Source: Udeniomyces pyricola (taxonomy: Eukaryota > Basidiomycota > Tremellomycetes > Cystofilobasidiales > Mrakiaceae). From it: 64,000 bases of DNA. Below the pieces are notes generated by a model. It saw only the letters and a list, made by a program, of their open reading frames with translations, did not search any database and was not told the DNA's origin. The position numbers and the translations under genes were made by a program. Positions 47,878 to 59,500 of this stretch are shown in pieces (the first letter of the stretch is position 1; every line of letters begins with the position of its first letter). The stretch lies in contig BCIK01000033.1 in assembly GCA_039545295.1 (NCBI GenBank), positions 151,293-215,292 of the forward strand, in the 5' to 3' direction.

Positions 47878-48513
47878 ATGAAGCACCCACAGACGAAATA
47901 TTTGCTCAAATTGAGCCAGCTCATAGTACTTGACAGCTTGAACTCGCAGCGGATGATTAATAGGAATATGATTATAAATACCGGCGGGACATTTGCAGCG
48001 CGTGTGTTTATGGATGTAGCTACGTGCTACTACGCACCAACATTGACACTGATATATATCGTATGACTGATCATGAAGTTACTACGGGCGAGGGCAGAAA
48101 CAGATGATCGGGTTGATGGATGGATGGGGCTGTGTCTGATATGGAATGCGTCGCAGCAAGTTGGATCGATCAAGGACGAGACCGCGAGACCCCTTTTCCT
48201 TCTCGGTGTGACGTCGACGCGGGCGTGACGGTTCTATTCCTATTTTGAACGTTGAACAACCTCGCACCCCCCCTGTTTCACAGCTTCATCTTGCCAGACC
48301 CCTGGTAGTCTTATACAACATGCAGGTCTACTATTTAGTCCATCATGCACTGCGACCTTTTGATTAGCCAACAGCCATCTCCTATCGGTGCCCTATCCAT
48401 CGCATTGATTCTCACATCCCTAGTCCTCCAATCGACCCATTCATCGACAATACCCGACAGTCCAATCCAGGTGCAAACCCCCGGCCGCTTCAATCCATTC
48501 GACTTTTTAAACA
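47878..48513. promoter_or_regulatory. GT71 upstream region
   Basis: 636 bp between two same-strand glycosyltransferase genes. It holds the third copy of the 13-mer (48245) and no coding sequence. Confidence 0.5.
48245..48257 (-). promoter_or_regulatory. Copy 3 of intergenic motif GTTCAACGTTCAA
   Basis: Reverse-strand exact match to the 13-base motif seen at 12245 and 29090, 257 bases upstream of the GT71 start codon. Confidence 0.45.
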
Positions 48514-51500
48514 ATGTCAACTAGTCCCCCCCGACCTTTACCCATTCGCCCAGTCATTCTCTCTCAGCAACTCTGGATTCCCCCAGGTCCCCCAGCCGAT
48601 TGGGTCACCCCATCAGACGTCGAAAAGTCTCCCCTCACCCCAACCCACGCGTTTGCCTCGTATTCCCGTCCACGCACGCGCACGACATCCTCCATCCAAC
48701 GCCTCACCACCCACCTCGGCGGACTCGGCGCAGGGGCCGGTCCTGTCAAGCGGCTCCTGTCTCTGGGCGTCCTCGTAACCGTTTGCCTCGTTTGCTACCT
48801 GACGTTTGGACAACAAGATCAGCGAGACGTGGTCCTCCGTAAGGTGACCAGTTGGAGGAGTAAGACCCCAAAAGTGTTGACGATGCCCGAGGTCAGTGCG
48901 CAGTGGCTGATGAATACACAGCTCATCGAGGCTAATTTGCATGACCATCAGATATATGAGATGCAGCCGTCAGAGATTGCTTCAGATATATATCATCAAG
49001 CGATTAGGGTTAACACTGTGTACTGATGTCGCTACCATTCATTATTATTTGTTGAAAATCATGCATTGACAGTATTCGGAGATGGAGCGCCCAGTACCAT
49101 CTCTCATCACGACTCTAGACCAGATCGAACGTACGCGTCCCATCGACATTTCTTCTCGCCCACTCCCCATACATGCCACGACTGAAGAACGGCTCGACGC
49201 TTGGGCTCGTGCTCCTGGTCCAGACATGGAACTCGGAACATTCAATCAATACAACTTTGAGCAGTGCAGTCATGTTGAGCCCAACTACAACTACGATCTA
49301 TTTAAGAAAGGTGATTAAAGCCGCGCCGACGCTTGGATTTTGGTCTTTTCACCTTGGCTTACGCAAAACCATGTTCTCTGTCGTTGTTTCTTTCGTCAGG
49401 CATCGACACCTGGGCAACACTGAACAAGGTCTGTCGACACTTGTAAATTGCTGCTACCACCCAGGACTAGAGATTGATTCGGACCTGCCCCCTTTCCTGT
49501 CTTAGACCGCCATCGGCACGATTCGCCAGGAGCTCATTCAGGTCGTGGCCGATGCTCACAAGGAAGGCAAGACTCAACGTTGGGGAAAAGGACGAGGAAT
49601 CGTCTTCACAGCCGGAGTACGTTCATCATTTCTTGGTCAGACGTCAGACGCATCCGTTGAAACTGGTTGAAAGTCTATAGGCCAGGGGCTGACCTTTATT
49701 GGATGATCTGACAGAACGCGGATACTCTTCAGCGCGTCATTTGGACACTTTCCCTCTTGCGTAACGTCTACCATTCGACTCTACCCGTCCAGGTGCGGAC
49801 AACGACGATTCCTTTGGCTGGCTACACATAGGCTGTGTACCCTAAGATGCCCACTGACGGAATGTGCTACTACTTGACTTCAATTTGCCTCCTGATTTGT
49901 CCTTCAGATCTATCACTTCCCATCAGAGAGACTCGACCCAGACAATCCACTGCTCTCGAAGCTAGCAGAGCTCGATGCGACCATGGTCGAGGCCCACGCA
50001 GAGAAAGATACCACCCGTACTAAGTGCGTTCACAGCCGTGTCCCGCCCTAACTATCAGATTTGATATGTACCCATTGTTCATTCCTGTCTCTTCCTTTTA
50101 TGTGTCGGTCTCCAGAAATTACCACCTGAAAGCTATTGCTATGCTCCAATCGCCATGGCGAGAGGTTCTGTTCCTTGACTCTGATAACGTATGTCCTACG
50201 TACATCCATCTGCTCACCTTCAATCCCGCGACGTTCGAACGATGTGTGACTCATGCGAATGCCTTTCAGATTCCGACTAGGGACCCGGAATATATCTTCG
50301 ACGCGCCCCCTTACAAACGTCTGGGTGTTATGGTCCGTGATCCCTAATGTCTCGCCGAGTTTACACTAGGTCATTACCGGACGAAAACGCATACTGAAGT
50401 TTTGCCTGGAACTCCTTGGCTCTTCGTTGTCTTCGACAGTTTTGGCCTGATTACTGGAAGACGAACGCCATTAATCCTATCTGGCAACTGATGGGAATCA
50501 AGTGTAGAAACGAGTTGGTCGATTTTATATCTCACCCACTCGGGCTGGTACGACCTTTCCTGCGAACTGTTCTCTAACAAGCAGCCGTTGTTTATCTTGT
50601 CTAGGTGGGAGCAAGAAGCGGGCCAAATCCTTATCGACAAGCAGATGCACATGGACGCCCTCATTCTATCCGAGCACTTTCTGAAGAATTTTCACTATTG
50701 GTTCCTCTATTCTGACGGAGACAAGGTAAGCATGAGGTGTTCCTTTCCTGTTCCTACGAGAATATAGCTTGCTTCGTATTGCGGCTGAGTCGCTGTATTT
50801 GATTTTATCCAGGACATTTTCCGTTTTGCTTTCCTTTCACTGAGGAAACGGTGGGCAGTTCCCGGTCGATATGGTAAATTCTATCTTCTGTGTGTGTGTG
50901 TGTGTAGAAATTACAGCGGCATCAAGATATGTATCATGATGCTGATGCAGTGACTGCTCTGCTCAGTTGGCGTCGGTGCTCTGCCGAGAAACACTGCCAC
51001 AGGCTTCTGTGGGTTGACGATGCAGCAATACGATCATCTTGGCGAACCCTTGTTCATCCATAGCAACCTTCTCAAGCAGTCAGTTGTCTATCATTTTGTA
51101 GATGCGTGTCATCGCTAGCTCCTAACATGGACTTGTCCTTACGAATCGTTTTCTACTAGGGTACCATCTGGCGTCGGCAAAGGTATGAGCTGGGGCCTTA
51201 CCAAGCAGCTCCCAACGTTCATCGACGACCAATACGCCCCTGTAAACTCGACTGAGATGGCTCGAGGACTCGGGGATGTGGATGCGGACATGCTCGCGGA
51301 CGCAGATGACGTAAGCGTTGCTTGCTGCACAGCTAGACATATCACGTTCTCCTTACCTTGCGCACTTCCACTTACGCACCCAATTATCCCAATGTACATA
51401 CAGACGGGAATCGCTCAAGATCCTGCCTCGTTTGAAGTCAGGAAACGTGCTGCTATCGAGAGGGGACTCCGACCCTTTTTCCACGGAGGTATTGTTTCAG

Positions 51501-51948
51501 CTCTCTGCATGTGAGTTGTCCCGTCATCAGTCTGCTATGTTCTCCGTCTGGGCGGGAAGGTGAGATTGACAGTTTCATCTTTCCCTTTTTCTTGTCCGTT
51601 TTCAGTGATATCAGGCAAGATGATCCTCGACCGGATGAATCCCGCACCGCCGACGATCTTGTTAGAGCGGCAGAGAACGCAAAGCTCAAATCTTCCGATG
51701 TGAACTCGCCTCCATTCGATCTGCGAAGTTTGAGCCCCCTCGGCATTAAGTGGGATGAAAGTTTACTAGAGGTGAGTCTCTGGTCTAAGGAGCGATGACG
51801 GGGATGGGTGAAAAAGGATCGGTGGCTGACGTGTTTGTGTACTGGATCGTTTTTGCAGGTTGCTGTATGGAAAGAGGATCCGCTTCTTGTCGATTTCGAA
51901 GACAATATATACGCTCAGGGATTCATCCCATCAGGCAAGGGATTTTAA
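48514..51948 (+). CDS. MNN1-type alpha-1,3-mannosyltransferase (GT71)
   Basis: Sixteen exons join in phase from 48514-48891 to 51859-51948 (1968 nt, 655 aa). It is a type II membrane protein: cytosolic head of ~80 residues, anchor LLSLGVLVTVCLVCYLTF (~81-98), then a lumenal catalytic part. GRGIVFTAGN, TLSLLRNVYHSTLPVQIYHF, SPWREVLFLDSDN (DxD-type metal site, ~338-340), YIFDAPPYKRLGVMFWPDYW and EAGQILIDKQMHMDALILSE are the core blocks of the MNN1/GT71 family, which adds terminal alpha-mannose to glycans in the Golgi. Small exons include 29 nt (49400-49428). Donors GTCAGT and GTTGGT are used. It lies directly downstream of the fucosyltransferase-like gene and converges on the next gene, the stop codons being 0.1 kb apart. 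Confidence 0.92.
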
Positions 51949-52058
51949 AGTATTTACTGAGTCATACAGCCCACAAAAATTACCATGTATCCCGTTTCGC
52001 ATCCAGACCCATGAAACTAGGAAAACAAGATAGATATAAACAGTGGTGTCATCGCCAA

Positions 52059-53411
52059 TCATTCCCGAATGGATCGCCTCATTCTTGCATGGATCCACAT
52101 CTGCTCGGCCTCTGCTTCCCGCCGTTCTCGGTACTTGAGCCACGACCAACCAGCCAACGCGAGAAAGCTAGAGACGATGATGGTCTCATAGATCTGCATC
52201 TTGTCGATAGCACGCTTTTGACGGATGGTGCGGGGTCGACCGAGTCGTTTCATTTCGGCGGCGTAGAGTTCTATGAACATCGTCGCGGAAACGGACAGAG
52301 AGGGGTTCAAAACATGTAGACGACCGTTCAACTTTAGCTCCCTCAGCTTACACATGTCACGATTCTGGGGGCAAAAAGAAAAGTGCAAGTTCTCACTTTC
52401 GGCTTGCAAGCGGAGGACTTGGGCGTCCTTCATCTCATTGACCATAGCCTCAGTCTCGCCAAAGATGACAGGTCCATAGCAGACGCGACGCATCGTCCAG
52501 TTGACGACCATCGGAGCATAAAACTTTTTTGGAATCTTGGACTGGGAGTCATCGAGGGAGGTGATAAGGATGGCTGAAGTCTTATTCCCCATCGACCTGA
52601 GTTTCGAACCGGGCGGGGGAGGGGAGAATTACGTTGAGCGAGCGGGTCAGCATCGTATATCGTACCGCTGTCTCCGGGCCGAAACCACTGCGCACCATCG
52701 CACGCTATAATGCAAGATGAGAGACATGTATCGTTGAGCACACTGACTTTTCTGCCGCATTTTCGTACATGATCTGTCGAATGGTCTGCCACTCTGATGG
52801 TGAAGGTTCCCCTGGGTAATTGACCGTGTCGATCTGCATGTCGAGTGGGTAGGGGTCAATGATCCTCTTGAAGGAGTTGCCGCCTCTTCTCGAGTCTGCC
52901 GCTGCTTTTAAACGGGTCGCGCACAGATCAGAGCCTGTGGATGGCATATGACTATGTTATTAGAGGGATGAAGTCAGGATCGGATTGAAGAGGGTATATG
53001 GAAGTCGTGGCAGAGATCAGTCCAAACGTCGGCGACAGCGGTCCGGAACCAGGCCCAGTGAGGTGTCCGCCCGAGCATGGGGGAGGAGGAGGCCGCACTA
53101 GTGGGTGATGTGAGCAACCTCAGGCCTTGGTGGAGGGAGTGCTACCCGAGGGATATTATCGATGTCGACATTATTCATATGAGAGGCTGAGGATGAATCA
53201 GTTGATGAGGAACGGCAGCCGATTGTTTGGTCAATGATGAACCGGTGGGGGCGGGGACGGCGCAAAAGGCAGAGGCAGACTCACGATCGTGCCCTGGTGG
53301 TGAGGCTAGTTGGGCGATGTGCCTAGAGTTGGGTGGGCGGTGAGAGGACGGGGCGATAGGAGTGAAAGGGATCAGACGGGCTGGTGAGCGGATGAGTCGA
53401 GAGGATAGCAT
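52059..53411 (-). CDS. Mitochondrial-targeted membrane protein of unknown function
   Basis: Four exons join in phase: 53411-53285, 52934-52748, 52687-52633, 52541-52059 (852 nt, 283 aa). I do not recognise the family. The first ~45 residues (MLSSRLIRSPARLIPFTP...) lack acidic residues and are rich in Arg, Ser and Pro, a typical mitochondrial presequence. The middle contains IIDPYPLDMQIDTVNYPGEP and PKKFYAPMVVNWTMRRVC. Near the C-terminus, YETIIVSSFLALAGWSWLKY is a single membrane helix followed by a basic tail. This layout suggests an inner-membrane or assembly-factor-type protein. The exon 3 to exon 4 join is the least certain, because an alternative start at 52592 would give a shorter 177-residue protein. 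It is divergent from a mitochondrial carrier. Confidence 0.6.
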
Positions 53412-54002
53412 GGAGGGTCGCTGGCGTTGGTGATGGGTTGATGAGACTGAGACTGAGACTGGGGATGGTGATGGGTTGGAGATGTATATATATATATATA
53501 TATATATGTATATGTGGTGGTGGTGATGATGAGTTGATGTTTATAATAATCGGTTGGTGTTGGTTGATATTGAGATCTATCTTAAATGATGTGTATTCTC
53601 TCTCATCAATCTCCAGCAATGTCATAAGACGCGGGCGTGCACAATCCTGAATCGATGCCGTAAGCTATGTATCAGCCCTGAGCCAACACGAATCTATCGA
53701 TGCGATGATGCCCATGTCTATGCATCTAACTAGATCACCATGTATCCAAAGCATGCCTGATATCCTTGAATGCAGATAGAGATACATGCAGCTGTACGTG
53801 CCGCGGACTTCGGCGACTACGCTAACAAGTCTGAGCTGACGAGCTAGGCGTGATCGATGGCCGCATACACTCCACTCATTTCCGCTCAATCATCATCTTC
53901 CATCTCCAGTACAACCCTCATCCATCATCCTGCCCATCATCCCAATCCCTCTCATCACATCACATCACATCAGACTACTCAGAGGAGTGCCCGAGAACGA
54001 CC
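53412..54002. promoter_or_regulatory. Divergent promoter of two mitochondrial genes
   Basis: 591 bp between divergent starts, with a TA microsatellite (about 53484-53506) and CATCACAT/ATCC repeats just before the carrier start. Confidence 0.5.
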
Positions 54003-56100
54003 ATGGCGTCGTCAGCTTCCTCTTCATCCGCACCCACTCACGCCGTCACGACCGTCCCCGCCAACTCAGCGAGTCCGGCGAGGATCCGACCCTCCTCGCC
54101 GCGCCATCAGCTTCAGCATCTCAACTCCTCCATGATTTCAGGCGCGGGCGCCGGTCTAGTCTCGAGTGTCGTGACCTGCCCACTAGACGTCATCAAAACG
54201 CGTCTGCAAGCTCAAACAGTTGGTCGCCATCATGCGTCGTACGAAGGCGTGCTTGGTCAGTCCTTGTTCCTGCCTCGGTTGGGCTTGAGGTTGTACCGGA
54301 CGCGTCTCTCTGTTTAGGAAACGTGTAAGAAGACGAAGGAAGCAGACGGAGGGCATCCGAACAAGGTGTCATTCGGTAGGGCGCTTATGAGTCAAAGTCC
54401 AGGCAGATTTGGCGGAGTCGTCCGGACATCATGTTTGACCTTGTTGGGGCTCGCTCAACCGTCCGAGCTGTCTCCTTTGGACCTGCTCTCCATGACCCGT
54501 CCCTCGTCTCCAATCTCATACCACACCAAGCACTGACTGATCCTCACAACCGGTCGTTCCACACCGTCGCTAGCCACTGCTCGGCTCATCCTCTCCCAAG
54601 CGGGCATCAAGGGCTTCTACCGAGGGCTGGGTCCGACTGTGCTTGGCTATCTTCCGACTTGGGCCATCTACTTTTCCGTTTATGATGAAGTCAAGATGCG
54701 GCTCGGCGAAGGCTCTCTCGCTTCGACCGGCTCCAATGGCGGCAAGAGTGAGTTGGCAAACATATCGGTTGCATGCTATCACGACTGCTTCGCACTCATC
54801 CGTTTCGACTGCTGCTCCCCTTGTTATCACTCAACTTTTGATAGAACCGCCCGCGTCGATATGGCTCCACATCACCGCCGCTATGTCAGCTGGAGCTACG
54901 GGTACTTTGGTAACCAATCCACTGTGGGTTATCAAAACCCGATTCATGGTACGTTCCTTGTCCGCGAACGCTATCGGGGCATGTTGTGTCATCACATATA
55001 TGTCGGCCAGGGATGGCTCACGTGCTTTTTGTCGCCAATTCTACTCTTTCTTCTTCTTCTTCCTATCAGGCCCAATCAGTACCTAAAGCGGGTCAGAAAC
55101 GTTATAAGCACACCTTGGACGCGATGCAAACCATCTATCGGACAGAAGGACTTCGCGCGTTCTACAAGGGCATCATCCCGAGTCTCATGGGCGTCAGCCA
55201 CGTCGCCGTCCAGTTTCCGCTCTATGAACAAGCCAAGCTCTGGGCCAGTGAGTTGCATGTTGAGCTTGCGTTCACGATCGCCTCTCCCTCTCTTTCTCTC
55301 GCCGATGCGACAATGCTGATCAACTCATGGCCGTGCGTGGTTGTCGCTGCTTTCTTCCTGTGCTAGCCCCTGAAGACGGCGGCCCATTGGCTCCTTCCAC
55401 TATTCTCCTCTGCTCCTCCCTCTCCAAAATGATTGCCACCATGACCACTTACCCTCATGAAGTCCTGCGTACACGCCTCCAAATCCAACGTTCCTCCCGG
55501 AATCCCTCATCAACATCCTCACTCCCCTCATCGAATCCATCCTCTGCCTCCTTCGTCTCCAACGCTACACTCCCCTCTTCCCAACGTCCACTACCATCAT
55601 CGATAGGGCCCACCTCAGGTCCATCCGCATCAAATTTGCCCCGGTCAAGTGGCTTTGAACAGATTCGGACAGGTGGGGGCATGGGCGTTCGGCAGGGCGA
55701 GTCAAGCTACAAGGGCATGGTGGAAACTTTCTACAAGATCCTTCACGAGAGTGGTTGGAGAGGCTTCTATCGCGGCCTCGGCATCAACCTGGTTCGGACA
55801 GTTCCCAACTCGGCTGTGACGATGCTGACGTGAGTCGTTTGCCTTGCTTCCCCTACGCCTTTCCCGCCTCACCTCGTTGCTGACGATACTTCTTGCCCTC
55901 CCTTTCCCTCCCCTCCACCCCTCCTCCCTTCTCTTTTCTTGTCATCAGATACGAATTGATGTAAGTTAATCAGGCAGTGGGTTTCTAGTATCTCTTTTTG
56001 ACACTTTCTCAATCGCTGAAACCTTCATGGATGTCCTTACTTTCCGATCTACAGCATGCGTTATCTCACGAACCCGCCACCAGACGACGAAGACGCATAG
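54003..56100 (+). CDS. Mitochondrial carrier, NAD+/folate type (YIA6-like)
   Basis: Solute carrier family 25 inner-membrane exchanger. Seven exons join in phase: 54003-54255, 54574-54747, 54845-54948, 55070-55247, 55367-55829, 55949-55960, 56055-56100 (1230 nt, 409 aa). The three repeats carry CPLDVIKTR (~59-67), NPLWVIKTR (~167-175) and YPHEVLRTR (~265-273), each PX(D/E/W)xx(K/R). The Trp in the second motif and the PHE start of the third are typical of the pyridine-nucleotide/folate/FAD subgroup; FYRGLGPTVLGYLPTWAIYF and FYKGIIPSLMGVSHVAVQFP fit NAD+ carriers such as Yia6. A Ser/Pro-rich insertion of about 70 residues (~278-348) lies in the third matrix loop. Exon 6 is a 12-nt microexon. 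The exact substrate is inferred. Confidence 0.9.
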
Positions 56101-56517
56101 TCACACCCGCCCTAGTCATTTAATCCCCGCTAAACCAACGCGGGCCTCCTTTCTGGCAGCACAAGCCTGCGAGCAGTTATGTCTCTTCCCATACTTGTAT
56201 GCGATCTGTCTGCTCAGCGTCGCGTCGGGCCGACACCTCTTTTCTCCCCTAGAACTCTCAGCCCGGTCGTGGGCTTTTAGCATTCTCCCTTTTCTTGGTC
56301 TCTCTTGGTCTCTCTCGGGGTTTCCCCGTGCTTGACAACTCGCATACGTTTGCTCCATTTCTTTTAGTTGCACATGTCGGTGTTTTTTTCTTTTCTTCCG
56401 GTAGCTCTTGCAAAACTATACCGTCACGTCTGAAGGGAAAAAAAAAATTACGTCCTAACGATACATCATAACTCCTTTGCTCTACCTGGCACCCTCCGCC
56501 TCGTCCATCCACTGCGC
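56101..56517. other. Intergenic region between convergent 3' ends
   Basis: 417 bp between carrier and UFD2 stops. Nothing recognised. Confidence 0.5.
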
Positions 56518-59500
56518 TCATGGTCGGGGAACGCCATCAACCTCCATAGGCTCAATCGCCTGTGACATTCTCGACTTCCTCTCGAGGAGGAAAGTCTGAA
56601 TCTTGGCTTTGAGTTCAGTATCTGTATGAGTTTAATGAGAACAGAAGACAGAGGGAGCGATTATCAGAACATGCGCCTGACTATATTCTCGCACGAGCCT
56701 CCTCGTTTGATACTCACCTGGAACGCATTCCTCCAACTTGAGAGGAACACGGTTGAACGGATCCGTTGGGTCCGAGAGGAGATGCGATTTGATCGTCGAG
56801 AGATCAATCGTGGTCTTGGATGAAGGCAAAATGACCGGCTCTCGCATGAGACTGATGAACGAACCCAAGAGGACGACGTCAGTGCCACATGTCGCATCAA
56901 CGCGTGATGGTCGGGAACCACAACTCACGTGTACAACAATGGATCGAGGAATTCGTCGGGAATCTGGCAAGACAAGACGCATCGGAAAGCGTTGTCAGAG
57001 CGGAGCCATTGATGCTAGGGCTCATATACGCCCAAAAGACGATTGACTGGCACGTACATCTTCTCCCTCTTCCTCGGCCTCAATCTTAGCCTTGGTCTCC
57101 TCGACCTTTTGGCAAAATAGAACGAGCTGCTGGATCTCGCCTTGAGTCTTAAGTGCTCGGCGCTGCAGGATTGCAGCCAAGCTTTCGAAGATTTCCTTCT
57201 TGTAACTTCGACCCTCCTTTGCGACGGCCTCGACAAAAGCATGCTCCATGCCTAGATTGATGAAGATGTCCGAGAGATCGCTGAGAAGAACCTTGGGCTC
57301 AAAGCGGTACTTTTTAGGATCTCGAACTTTAAGTCTTTGATAAGTAGAGAAGAACGAGTCAAGAAAAAGTGTGTTGCATCAAAGAAAGCATCGCACGAGA
57401 ATGAGTAGAGTGATTTGACGCGATCTGACAGTCGGAAATGAGCAAAAATCACGTACTCTTGCATCTTGGGACCGACCAGAGTTGCCAGGTTGAAGCAAAG
57501 CATGGCTGCCAATCGATCAATAATCTCCGGCTTGAGGAAGGGAGCCCGAACGGCAGCCGTCCACTCCTTGAGAACCGAGATGTTGCGCTTGCCACCATCC
57601 GTCGACCAGCCGGCTTGACCCTCGGCTGACTTGAGCTTGGACTCCTTGTCTTTACGTTCAGCCTCAGGCAAAGCATTCCAGCGTTCCGTGTCGGCCATTT
57701 CCGTCTCCAGGTCGTAGATTTCGCGCAAATTAGTCAGACTCTCTTCGAGGAGGAAGGTGCAGTCGTTCATGTGCAAGTTGGCAAAGATAACAAAGCGATC
57801 GAGGTTGTTTCTATCCGACGGGATGATCATCATGCGATGAGGTCAAGCGATCGGTTAGCGCAGCAAATTCACTGACTCGCCACTGAAAGTAAACCGTGGA
57901 CGAACCTAGCGTCTTTTTCAAAGGATTCTCGATGGATCTGGTTCTTCCAGAGGTATCGAAGGATAGTGATGGCGTTGCGCCTAGGACGCCGGAAAGAGGG
58001 TTAGATGGGTCAGCGTTGCAGAAAGAAACGTGGTGCACTGAGAATTGAAGAAGGTCATACCTCATCGAGAATCTAGAAAGCAAATCCAGATCGGAGTATC
58101 GTCCATCAGCATTTCACAACTGAAGTCCATCGTCCCTATGTACACTCAGGTGAACCTTTACTCACTTGTCGTAGAACTGCTGGTGGCCTCCTGTCGCTTC
58201 CATATCTGGGTTGGGCACAAACAAGGTGGGAGACACGGTCAACACAGTGTGAAGCCATGAGCCGAGTACAAAGTCAAGATGACTACTGACCAATGTAGAA
58301 GCCAATCAGAGATGGTACAAGCTGCTCCACAGCCAGAGGGTGGAAGCTCAAAGCAGGACCGAGAACTCCCTCGCGGTAGTAACCCCATGGGTGGCACCCC
58401 ATCGAAAGGAACTGGAACAAATGACGCAAACAACAGATCAGCATCTGTGCTCTCTCAGCTCAAGAAGTTGAGACAGACACGACTTACCTCGACGAGTTTC
58501 GATTTGACGAACGGATTCTTGACGTAGGCTCCAGACAGGAAGGTGATGACGAATGTAATAAGCTTTTCCTGGTCAGACGTATCGAAGCTTTGCGGTCGGT
58601 GACTAAAGTGTATGGAACAATGAGATATCGAGAATCAGTACAGACGAAAAGGTGTTGGTTGACTCAGGGCTGATCGAGTCGCTCCTTTGCCATTCACTTA
58701 CGACATGAGGAAAACGTGATAATCGGCAATGTCTTCGAGCATGTGCTCGGGAAGCATGCGGAAATTCAGCGGGGCTTCGCTGGGAAGGGGAAGTCTATCA
58801 TAGAAGCGGTTGGTGTCGGCGTCAGTGTGAGCATTCTACCCTGAAGGCATCAACTGAACGGGATTCTACCATGATCAAAACGTACTGGATCATCTCTCTA
58901 GGGTATGCCTGTTTGGGGTCGACCATTCTGACGAACCACGTCATGACAAAACTCTGGAAAGCCATGACTCGGGAAACGAGGTCGGGATCCAGGAGTTGCG
59001 TGTCGTAGGCATGTATGAAGGAATGGGTTCGAGCGAGATCATCCTGTACGAGACAGAACAAGATAAGCAAATGGGTTGGACATACTCGACGGATGAACGA
59101 TCAAACGTTTCCTACCCACCTTGAGCTTCTTGATCATCGCCTCTCCTTGAGCTTGAGCAGGCGTCTGCAACATGATAGGGTAGTTCAGTGCATGAATTTG
59201 GAGCGAAGTGCATTTAGACGCACATGACTTTACTCGATAGGGCCAAGCAGTGGAAGCTGTAAACCTTGGCACTTACGTTCCTCCAACTGTCGTCTGCCTC
59301 AACGCGCTTCAACTCGCGCTCGAGGTCAGAAAGCTTTTTCTCCAAGTCGTTGCGGTTGTTGACTGTCTTGCCGAGGCCGACGTGCTGCATTGAGCAGATG
59401 AGGAAAAAGATCTCCGAGATGAAGTTGATGGGCGTGCTATTGGTCGGGCTATCAGCAAAATAGGCCTCCGCCTCCTCCTTGGTTGCGCGAATCTTGGTAT

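Noticed and set aside
52364..52413. Candidate short intron in the mitochondrial orphan gene (GTGAGA donor)
   Set aside because: None of the nearby acceptors gives a length divisible by three or keeps the conserved-looking frame; reading through is consistent.
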